Below are positions 8,304 to 15,049 of a DNA stretch of 21,962 nucleotides, in pieces; position 1 is the first letter of the stretch; each line of letters opens with the position of its first letter. The notes below the pieces were generated by a model, which saw only the letters and a list, made by a program, of their open reading frames with translations, made no database searches and was not told the DNA's origin. This stretch comes from a virus. The DNA is taken from positions 3,473-25,434 of the IMG/VR virus record IMGVR_UViG_3300030329_001442; one strand, written 5' to 3'. The translations under genes and the position numbers were made by a program.

Positions 8304-8796
8304 TGCAATATTTGGAGGTCCTATTCCGGGAGCATCTTTAACAACAGAACTAGGTAATAGACCTTGGGAAAATCCACCGAAACAAGCTAATTTAGATATT
8401 GTGATAAATTCTTATATGAGAAGACTACAGTCTCCTGAAATAATAAGACCTTTAGTTGATGCAATACGATATGGCACTTCTATAACTACCATAGTAGAAA
8501 GCGTTATTGAAACTGCAGTTATGGAAGGAGAACATAGTTTAGATGTAGGTATACTAGCTTCGCCTGTAATAGTAGAGTATTTAAAACAGATAGCTGAAAC
8601 ATCAAAACTAGATTATAAATTAACTGATGCAGATGTAAGGGCAGCAAAAAAACAAAAAACCATAGATAGTAGATTATTAGAAGAAGTTCTAAAAGATTTA
8701 GATAAGCCTAAAGCTATAGATGATACAATAGAAGAGTCAGTAGAAACTGTTGAAACTGAGGCTAAAGGATTAATGTCTAGAAGAGGAAAGAAATAA
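8296..8796 (+). CDS. Virion-associated protein with PIPGASLT...PWENPP N-terminus
   Basis: This is a 166-residue protein. Its N-terminal pattern (GGPIPGASLTTE, then RPWENPP) resembles a widespread marine phage protein family that usually sits among structural genes; its function is unknown to me. The rest is predicted helical (LDIVINSYMRRLQ, IETAVMEGEHSLDVGILASPVIVEYL) with an acidic segment and a basic end (MSRRGKK). The start at 8296 (MADAIFGG) overlaps the previous TGA (ATGGCTGA), with a weak AAAAGG upstream. An upstream in-frame ATG at 8251 would add only the Lys/Gln-rich reading of the previous gene and is less likely. The next gene begins one base after the stop. Confidence 0.62.
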   Translation: MADAIFGGPIPGASLTTELGNRPWENPPKQANLDIVINSYMRRLQSPEIIRPLVDAIRYGTSITTIVESVIETAVMEGEHSLDVGILASPVIVEYLKQIAETSKLDYKLTDADVRAAKKQKTIDSRLLEEVLKDLDKPKAIDDTIEESVETVETEAKGLMSRRGKK

Positions 8797-8797
8797 A

Positions 8798-9961
8798 ATG
8801 GCTGCAGGATTAAATTTTAATTTTAGTAAATTTTTTACCAGAGGTTTTAAAAAAATCGGAGAAACTGTTCAAGACATGGATGAAAAAGTTGCAACCGAAG
8901 CAAAAGCATTTGCAGAAGATGGTATAGAAAAAGCTGAAGAATATGAAACACAAGTAGAAGCAAACAGAAAATTACTAGAAGCAGAAGTTAGTAAATTACA
9001 AGCTCTTGGAATTAAGGATGTTGGTAAAATTAGAACCGTTATGAATGCTTATGGTAATGAAGACGTTATGAAAAAACTAACTGAAGATTATAAAAGCTAC
9101 AGAGCAAAGGCTGCACTTGGTCAAAATCAAGGAAAGTTCACAAGTCTCTCAGAATATATAAACGGTAAATTACAACCACAAGGAATACTGTCTGATGAGG
9201 GTGCAGAAGTAGCAGAAGATGAAGCAGTCATAGCAGGAGAAGCTACTGATATTCAAAAAGCAGAAAAAAGAGCTAAAGCCATGGGTGTTGATTTGCAAAC
9301 TTATCTTGCCTCACAAGCAAGAAAAATGTCAGACAAATCTGCATTTGATGTTGATGCTAGAGCAAAACTATTAGTTGAAAGAAGTAAGTTAGGTTTACTT
9401 GGTAAAACATTAACTTTAGAACAAGCTAAAGAGATGATAACAAAAGATATGGGTGAGCAACCTGATACTACTCCAAAAGAGTTAGGTGAAACAGGATTTA
9501 AGTTTGATAGAGAAGACCCATTAACTGCAGAAGAAGTTATAAAAATTGAAAAATTAGGAAAACAAAAAGATAAAGATTTAGGTCTAGAACTTGACGATAA
9601 AGAAATAAGAGCTGTTAGAAACGACTTATTAAGAATGATTAAAGGCAAAGGGGAATTTGTTGTTGGAGCAGATGAGGGAGATTTATCTATAAAAGATACT
9701 CCCGAATCTTATGATGCACTGATTAACGAAATAAACATTCGATTAGAAAGAGACAAACAAGCTAAAGAAAAAAACCAACCATCATTATCAGCTAAATCTA
9801 TAAATATTCTTAATTCATTGAAAGCAGAAGCCGAACTTAAAAAGAAAGGGTTAAGTAAAAAACAAATAGTTATACCTGAAATAAAATCACAAGAAGAGTA
9901 TGATAAACTACCTAAAGGAAGTCAGTATAAAAGAAATGGAAAATTGTATAGAAAAAAATAG
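8798..9961 (+). CDS. Helical virion protein of unknown function
   Basis: This 387-residue protein is Lys/Glu/Ala-rich and mostly helical. The N-terminus is amphipathic (FNFSKFFTRGFKKIGETV), followed by a coiled-coil-like stretch (residues ~25-70, ending KLQALGIKDVGKIRTVMNAYG). A central acidic part and a long basic helix lead to a C-terminal pattern EEYDKLPKGSQYKRNGKLYRKK-type end (Y..LP.G..Y..NGK..RK). That pattern recurs at the ends of many marine phage virion proteins. Position immediately before the large ejection-protein candidate suggests an internal virion role. The ATG follows the previous TAA by one base, with GAGG about 11 bases upstream, a weak site consistent with coupling. I see no catalytic motif. 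Confidence 0.55.
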   Translation: MAAGLNFNFSKFFTRGFKKIGETVQDMDEKVATEAKAFAEDGIEKAEEYETQVEANRKLLEAEVSKLQALGIKDVGKIRTVMNAYGNEDVMKKLTEDYKSYRAKAALGQNQGKFTSLSEYINGKLQPQGILSDEGAEVAEDEAVIAGEATDIQKAEKRAKAMGVDLQTYLASQARKMSDKSAFDVDARAKLLVERSKLGLLGKTLTLEQAKEMITKDMGEQPDTTPKELGETGFKFDREDPLTAEEVIKIEKLGKQKDKDLGLELDDKEIRAVRNDLLRMIKGKGEFVVGADEGDLSIKDTPESYDALINEINIRLERDKQAKEKNQPSLSAKSINILNSLKAEAELKKKGLSKKQIVIPEIKSQEEYDKLPKGSQYKRNGKLYRKK

Positions 9962-9970
9962 GAAGTAATC

Positions 9971-12900
9971 ATGTTAAAAAATGAATTTGGTGACGAAGAA
10001 ATAAAAGAAGATGAAAACGAATTTGGTGATAAAGTTATAGATGAAAACAAATCCAAATTAAATGAATTTGGTGACGAAGAAATAACTGAAGTTACTGAAC
10101 CAAATGTTAATGAGTTTGGTGATGAAGAAATAACTGAAGTATCCACGACAAAACCTACCACACCTACGTACAAACCCCCTGAAGAAGGTCTAACCTACGA
10201 CCAATTTAAATCTAACCCCCAATTATTATCAGCAGCAAAACGATTTGCTAAAAATAGACTAGGCTTTGATAACATCTCTGATGAAGATGCAGTTGATGAA
10301 GTTATAGAGCACTTTAGAGAATTTAAAGTTAATGAATTAACTGCAGGTGCAGATTGGAACTACACAAGTGGTTTAGTCACAGACGGTAAAAGAGACGAAA
10401 TAAATGATTATAAGTCTTTGTACAGAGCAACAGAGGCTATGGAAGATTTTGGTGGTGGTGTCATGAGCACGATAGGTGACTACGCAGAGGGTATATTTAC
10501 TGCTCCATCAACTCTTGTAGGATTACTACTTCCGGGTGGTGGTAAATTAGCAGGTATAGCTGCTCAACAAACTGCTAAACTTGGAGTTGGTAGAATAATT
10601 GCAGGTGCTGCTGCTCGACCTATAACTACTGCAGTAGGAGTAGAAACAACTGCAGGTGTTTTGCAGGATGTAGCAGAACAAAAAAGTTTAATGGCAGTTG
10701 ATGAACAAGATGACTTTGACTTTGGTCAAACTATAACAACAGGTGTTTTGACAGGTGCAGCCACTGCAGTTGTTGGTAGTGTGCCTTTATATTTAGCTAA
10801 AAAGTATGGTGCTAAAGAAATAAGCAAAAGAGCACAAACAGATGATTTATTAGCAACATCTCAAAAAGCAGTAGAAAAGAAAACTAAAAAGGCAGACGCA
10901 ACTGCTAAAGAAACATTGTCAAAAGCAGGAACGAAAGGTAATGAAGTAAAAGAAAGATTAAAAGAACTGAACAAAGAGTCTGTAGATGCAGGTAAAAAAG
11001 TAGGAGAAGACATTGCAGAGGATGCAGGTGTAGATGCACCCCTTAGAGTAGCAGTGACACCTGATAAATTAGATAGGGTATCTGCTGCTGCAGTTGAAGT
11101 TTTAGGTAAAACAGGATTAAAAACATTTAGAGGTGTAAATAGTAAAGGTGAAGAAGTTGTAAAAAAAGAAAGAATAACTGAAGGCATAGCTAGAGTAATA
11201 AGAAGTGCAAAAGACGATGCAACTGACAAAGCACTAGCAGAAGACTTTGGTAAAATTCTAAATAAATATAATTTAACTCAAGATGATTTTGCTAATTTGT
11301 TTATGTCTGAATTTTCAGAAGCAGGTAGATTACTGCAGAAAGCAGGGCATAATAAAAAACAATTAAGAGAAATGTTAAAGTCCATTGATGATGTTTCTAC
11401 TTCTGATATTTTTTCATTAAATGAAAATGCACTAGATGTTTTTGCAAAATCTAAAAAAGCTATAGATAAGGATGATGTTCAAGGTTTCTTAAAAATATTT
11501 GACCATGATTGGAAAGATTACTTTAGAAGTGCAGATGCTTTGCGTTTGGCTGCTATGACTTCACAGGTGGGTACTACGGTTCGTAATACTGTGGGTGGTT
11601 TTTCAAGAGTCGGTATTGATGCTCTAGCAACTGTATTTGATAATGCAGTACAAGGTGTGGTCACAGGCACAAGACGAATAGTAACAGGGGAGAAGGGAAC
11701 TCAAACATTCAAAGACGCTTTCAAGGATACATTTGCCATAGCATATGGGTTAATAAATAAAGATAAAGCAATAGCAGTAGAACAAATATTTGCTATGGGA
11801 TTTCAAAACAAAGCACAAAAGTTATATAGGCAATTAGCAGATTTAGAAGATTTAACAAATGTTGGATTAAAGGGGAAAAAGAAACCACCAAGCAAAATGA
11901 GAAACCTAACTACAGGAATAGGTAGAAATTTAAACGTATTAAACACGCTATCTGATAATATGTTTAAACGTGCTGCTTTTATGGGTGGTTTGGAAAGAAG
12001 TCTACGTTTAATGAAAAGAAGAAGGTTGGCTAGTGGACAGAAAGTTAATGACGCTGATTTTGATTTACTTGAGATAATGAAAGCAGGTAATTTTAATAAA
12101 GTATTTGGTACAGAGCAAGGTAAAAAAGCATTAGATAGAGCCATAGAAGATGCACTATACTTTACTTATCAGGCATCTCCTAAAAGCACAGTAGGACAAT
12201 TATTAGTAAAAGGTGCTAATAACTTACCATTTTTAACAACATCAGTTGTTCCTTTCCCTAGATTCTTAGCGAATGCGATGAGGTTTACTTATGAATACTC
12301 TCCTGTTTTTTTATTGAGCACTAGGGTAAGAAAAGAATTAATTAGAAGTTTTGGTAAGGAAACAGGTGAAGAGTTTGGTATACGTAGCTACCATAATACT
12401 GCAAAGGGTTTGGCAGGTCTAGGTGTTTTATTTGGTGCTGCTGCTTTCAGAGAATCTGAATATGCAGGAGAAAAGTGGTATGAGGGTAAATCAGAAGATG
12501 GACAGACATATGATTTGAGACCTTTCTTTCCTGCTGCACCCTATTTATTTTTTGCAGACTTAATTAAAAGATATAGAGCAAATGAAAATGTTGTAGACAA
12601 AAGAACTTTTAGAGGTTCTCTACAGGCTATTACAGGTATGCAGGTAGGTAAGGCAGGATTTGGATTATACGCTATGGACAAATTAGTGGATGACATATAC
12701 AATACTTTTGATGGAAGTTTAGAAAGTGAAGAAGCTGTTAATCGTATATTAGCAGAGTTTGCATCTAATATAACATCAACTTATTTTATGCCACTAACTC
12801 CTATTCAAGATATATATAACACATTTATTGCAGGAGATGACGAAAGAATAATAAGAGAAAATCAGGTAGAAGATATAGGTGCTCTAATATTACATAAATC

Positions 12901-13561
12901 TTTAGCTCGTATTCCCGGAAACTATAATATAGAAAAGATGTTACATGAAATGTTTGGAACAGAATATAATATACCTAAAGCATACCAATCTCCAACAAGA
13001 GAAGGTTTAATGAGAAGACCCACACCTATAACAAGACAGGTGTATGGTAGATTATATAGAGGTAAAAAAACAGAAATAGAAAAAGAGTTAGATAGACTTA
13101 AAATTACAAAAGCAGAGGTACTTAGAAGAACAGGAATAACTGAAGCAGATAGACTATTAGGATTTTATATGGGTGAGTTTATGACTGACATTGTAGCACC
13201 TTTTATAAAAACAGACTTTTACAAAAGATTACCTAATGACGCAAAAAGAGAAATATTAAAAATAGAAATTGCAAGAGTAAGAAAGAAAGTTACTGAGGCT
13301 GTTTCTAGAACGGTGGTGGAAGATGCAAGTAATGTAAGGACAAGACCTTATACAAAAGTAAAATTTAAAAAGTTACCTAAGTTTTATAGGAATATAGCTA
13401 TTAATACCTACAATAAAGTATATGGAGAGCCTAATAAATATAGAGATTATGATTATGAAATTTTGTTTGATTTAGCTCAACAGGCACGTAAAAAATTTAA
13501 AAATAAACAATTTATAATTGAAGATATTACTGATGAATTAAAACAAAGAGACCCTGATTGA
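9971..13561 (+). CDS. Large internal virion (ejection) protein candidate
   Basis: This is a 1196-residue protein, the largest complete one in the window. Residues 4-57 carry four copies of an acidic motif (NEFGDEEI), then a Thr/Pro linker, then a conserved-looking segment (DAVDEVIEHFREFKVNELTAG) like that in other marine podovirus internal proteins. Two Gly/Ala-rich hydrophobic regions follow (residues ~160-220 and ~254-276, the second ending GSVPLYLAKKYG). The rest is long, basic and helical, with AMTSQVGTTVRNTVGGFSR and a conserved C-terminal half rich in Arg/Lys. Size, hydrophobic stretches in an otherwise soluble helical protein and place at the end of the late module fit proteins ejected to form a channel for DNA, as with T7 gp15/gp16. 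I find no transglycosylase motif. AGGAAG lies five bases before the ATG. Confidence 0.6.
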   Translation: MLKNEFGDEEIKEDENEFGDKVIDENKSKLNEFGDEEITEVTEPNVNEFGDEEITEVSTTKPTTPTYKPPEEGLTYDQFKSNPQLLSAAKRFAKNRLGFDNISDEDAVDEVIEHFREFKVNELTAGADWNYTSGLVTDGKRDEINDYKSLYRATEAMEDFGGGVMSTIGDYAEGIFTAPSTLVGLLLPGGGKLAGIAAQQTAKLGVGRIIAGAAARPITTAVGVETTAGVLQDVAEQKSLMAVDEQDDFDFGQTITTGVLTGAATAVVGSVPLYLAKKYGAKEISKRAQTDDLLATSQKAVEKKTKKADATAKETLSKAGTKGNEVKERLKELNKESVDAGKKVGEDIAEDAGVDAPLRVAVTPDKLDRVSAAAVEVLGKTGLKTFRGVNSKGEEVVKKERITEGIARVIRSAKDDATDKALAEDFGKILNKYNLTQDDFANLFMSEFSEAGRLLQKAGHNKKQLREMLKSIDDVSTSDIFSLNENALDVFAKSKKAIDKDDVQGFLKIFDHDWKDYFRSADALRLAAMTSQVGTTVRNTVGGFSRVGIDALATVFDNAVQGVVTGTRRIVTGEKGTQTFKDAFKDTFAIAYGLINKDKAIAVEQIFAMGFQNKAQKLYRQLADLEDLTNVGLKGKKKPPSKMRNLTTGIGRNLNVLNTLSDNMFKRAAFMGGLERSLRLMKRRRLASGQKVNDADFDLLEIMKAGNFNKVFGTEQGKKALDRAIEDALYFTYQASPKSTVGQLLVKGANNLPFLTTSVVPFPRFLANAMRFTYEYSPVFLLSTRVRKELIRSFGKETGEEFGIRSYHNTAKGLAGLGVLFGAAAFRESEYAGEKWYEGKSEDGQTYDLRPFFPAAPYLFFADLIKRYRANENVVDKRTFRGSLQAITGMQVGKAGFGLYAMDKLVDDIYNTFDGSLESEEAVNRILAEFASNITSTYFMPLTPIQDIYNTFIAGDDERIIRENQVEDIGALILHKSLARIPGNYNIEKMLHEMFGTEYNIPKAYQSPTREGLMRRPTPITRQVYGRLYRGKKTEIEKELDRLKITKAEVLRRTGITEADRLLGFYMGEFMTDIVAPFIKTDFYKRLPNDAKREILKIEIARVRKKVTEAVSRTVVEDASNVRTRPYTKVKFKKLPKFYRNIAINTYNKVYGEPNKYRDYDYEILFDLAQQARKKFKNKQFIIEDITDELKQRDPD
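9980..10141 (+). repeat. Four acidic NEFGDEEI motifs at the N-terminus
   Basis: NEFGDEEI, NEFGDKVI, NEFGDEEITEV and NEFGDEEITEV start at residues 4, 16, 31 and 47. Copies 3 and 4 are nearly identical in DNA, so that duplication looks recent. Confidence 0.85.
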
Positions 13562-13562
13562 T

Positions 13563-13856
13563 TTAAACAAATAAGTATCTCATAATACCCATAGCTAACG
13601 CTGCACAGGCTACCCCATTCACCATAAGCAAGGCTCTATCATGCCATATGTAAGCCATACCTGCTAACAATCCTGTGCCTACACAAGAAGCTACTAAATC
13701 ATAAAAAGGTAACACTCCTGCTGCCCTACATATAATTCCTGACATAATTAAAAAAGAACCTGACCATTTAAGATACCATGATAAATCATGAACAGGTGTT
13801 ACTTTATTAACGAGTATCTCCTGACCCTTTAAGTTTTCCTCTTTTTTTTCTGTCAT
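13563..13856 (-). CDS. Small three-helix membrane protein (DUF6552-like)
   Basis: This 97-residue protein has a charged N-terminus (~24 residues) and three hydrophobic segments at about residues 26-47, 50-71 and 74-96. The sequence WYLKWSGSFLIMSG ... YIWHDRALLMVNGVA resembles a small family of marine phage and bacterial membrane proteins that I know as DUF6552; the name is from memory. Its function is unknown. The start is supported by GGAG seven bases before the ATG, even though this places the first 50 bases inside the MazG-like gene in another frame. No other Met precedes the first membrane helix. It is the last gene of the minus-strand module, and its stop lies one base from the stop of the converging virion gene. 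A membrane role late in the early transcript (host-membrane alteration, superinfection block) is speculation. Confidence 0.6.
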   Translation of the reverse strand: MTEKKEENLKGQEILVNKVTPVHDLSWYLKWSGSFLIMSGIICRAAGVLPFYDLVASCVGTGLLAGMAYIWHDRALLMVNGVACAALAMGIMRYLFV

Positions 13857-14169
13857 TCAACTTCTCCAAATTGCTTTCCATTATCTTGCCAAGACTAACA
13901 TTAACCTCAGATGCTAACATAGCACAATACCATAGAACATCGCCTATCTCTGATGCTACATCAGACTGAGTTCCGTCACGAATAAGTTTCTTAACTTTAC
14001 CTGCGACTTCTCCTGCCTCGCTAACGAGTCCAAGAGATAGATAAGGTAGTGCATCTTTCTTGGGATAGATAGCAGTTTCCTTTGCTTTCTCTTGATACTC
14101 ATCTGCAATAATCATGCTTTTGTTTTTAGACTGCATGAACTTCTTGGCTTCTTCTTCTAGCCTCTTCAC
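13807..14169 (-). CDS. MazG-like nucleoside triphosphate pyrophosphohydrolase
   Basis: This protein of up to 120 residues should hydrolyse (d)NTPs to monophosphates plus pyrophosphate. It has the metal-binding signature of the all-alpha MazG family: E51-A-G-E54 and E74-I-G-D77, in LGLVSEAGEVAGKVKK and ASEIGDVLWYCAML, and ends in KRGKLKGSGD, typical of the small phage form. The GTG at 14169 has GGAG ten bases upstream and lies 44 bases inside the previous gene; an ATG at 14136 would give 109 residues and has only a weak AAGAAG. Phage MazG enzymes are thought to clean nucleotide pools or alter host (p)ppGpp-linked signalling; which applies here is unknown. The 3' end overlaps the membrane-protein gene by 50 bases. 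Confidence 0.85.
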   Translation of the reverse strand: MKRLEEEAKKFMQSKNKSMIIADEYQEKAKETAIYPKKDALPYLSLGLVSEAGEVAGKVKKLIRDGTQSDVASEIGDVLWYCAMLASEVNVSLGKIMESNLEKLNDRKKRGKLKGSGDTR

Positions 14170-14395
14170 GTTTTAGTTTCTCCAAGTTTTTAAAGTAGGC
14201 AAAGTTATAACCTCTTTGCCATTCTCTATGTTGCATGGTATTCAACTTATAAGGACTCTCGGTTGAAATTATTTTTGCACCTTTTAGATTCCTTATGTAT
14301 TGTTTACCTTTAAATGCATTTACACCACGTTCAAATTGAATGCGTAGAGGTGCGTCATACTTACTTAGATTCGGGTTTCTTTTTTTCTTTTGCAT
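14126..14395 (-). CDS. RMF-like small basic protein
   Basis: This 89-residue protein is basic and helical. It has the pattern FERGVNAFKGK ... SPYKLNTMQHREWQRGYNFAY, that is G-x-x-A-F-x-G, then PY, then H..W..GY..A. This matches the layout of ribosome modulation factor (RMF), a small protein that pairs 70S ribosomes into inactive dimers in Gammaproteobacteria; RMF-type proteins also occur in phages. If the match is real, it could act on host ribosomes, but many small phage proteins share W..G.. patterns, so this is tentative. I chose the ATG at 14395, which has GAGG nine bases upstream; an ATG at 14404 adds three residues. It overlaps both neighbours (35 bases upstream, up to 44 downstream). 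Confidence 0.5.
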   Translation of the reverse strand: MQKKKRNPNLSKYDAPLRIQFERGVNAFKGKQYIRNLKGAKIISTESPYKLNTMQHREWQRGYNFAYFKNLEKLKREEARRRSQEVHAV

Positions 14396-14615
14396 TCGCA
14401 CCATCCTCTTGTTTAGGAATAAAATATTTAGCTATCATTGTTAATCTATCGTCATACATAGCCACCTTTTCCATTTCTTTATCTATGGTCTCTACTATAT
14501 CAGAGTGCTCTCCAACACCAATAGATGTTCGTAAATAAATTTCTATGTTAGCTACGTGCTTATTTATTAAGCCAACGTAATAAGATTTTAGTGCTCCTAA
14601 TAATATTTCTCGCAT
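14361..14615 (-). CDS. Conserved-type small phage protein, unknown function
   Basis: This is an 84-residue protein. The pattern YYVGLINKHVANIEIYL, then VGEHSDIVETIDKEMEKVA and a basic tail (AKEKKKPESK), matches the look of small proteins I associate with marine and other phages (N.(E/V).YL..(S/P).G(V/I)GEH.D..E.ID). No function is known to me. It is predicted to be helical, with no membrane segment and no metal-binding motif. The start is firm: AAGGAG (14625-14630) lies nine bases before the ATG, inside the 3' end of the nuclease gene. The 3' end overlaps the RMF-like gene. Confidence 0.68.
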   Translation of the reverse strand: MREILLGALKSYYVGLINKHVANIEIYLRTSIGVGEHSDIVETIDKEMEKVAMYDDRLTMIAKYFIPKQEDGANAKEKKKPESK

Positions 14616-14619
14616 AGTG

Positions 14620-15027
14620 TTATTCTCCTTTAAACGATTTTATTACATCTGATGAAAACAGTTTTTGGATATTCAATAAATACATTTTAGATGCATTATG
14701 GTCTCCCCCTGATACTGTCTTCTTATAATCTAAGTTATTAATTAACTTTCTTAGATTAGGTACTTTAAATACTAAAGTACAAAATACATCATCCTCAATA
14801 CATAGATGATGAAACCAATAGTCTGCCTCTGTAGCATTTATACCACTAGGCTTACCATAGCACTCGTACTCAATAGCTATGTTACCTGTTTTTTGCCACA
14901 TCCCCCTTTCACTTTTAACTTCAATTTTTTTATCTTGCAACATATCTGCAACAAGTTGTTCTCTGACCCTACCAAATTTTAAGTCAAGGTCAAATTTCTT
15001 TTGGTCTTCTACGCAAGGTTCTAACAT
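14620..15027 (-). CDS. Putative PD-(D/E)XK-type nuclease
   Basis: This 135-residue protein has a compact nuclease-like core: LDLKFGRVREQLVADML, then KIEVKSERGMWQKTGNIAIEYE, then GKPSGINATEADYWFHHL. The I-E-V-K element followed by a KTGN..IEYE strand is what one expects from the metal-binding E-x-K of small PD-(D/E)XK enzymes, with an upstream E/D-rich helix. Similar proteins occur beside replication genes in marine phages. It may cut or process DNA (resolvase, repair or host-DNA degradation); the substrate cannot be told from the sequence. AGGAGAA lies five to seven bases before the ATG. It is separated from the ribonucleotide reductase gene by 22 bases, and its 3' end holds the ribosome-binding site of the next gene. 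Confidence 0.55.
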   Translation of the reverse strand: MLEPCVEDQKKFDLDLKFGRVREQLVADMLQDKKIEVKSERGMWQKTGNIAIEYECYGKPSGINATEADYWFHHLCIEDDVFCTLVFKVPNLRKLINNLDYKKTVSGGDHNASKMYLLNIQKLFSSDVIKSFKGE

Positions 15028-15049
15028 ATATTCTCCTATAAAATTAAAG

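Noticed and set aside
13777-13790. CATGAT-AA-ATCATG inverted repeat near the convergent junction
   Set aside because: It is inside the membrane-protein gene, has a two-base loop too tight for a hairpin and no T-run; not a terminator.
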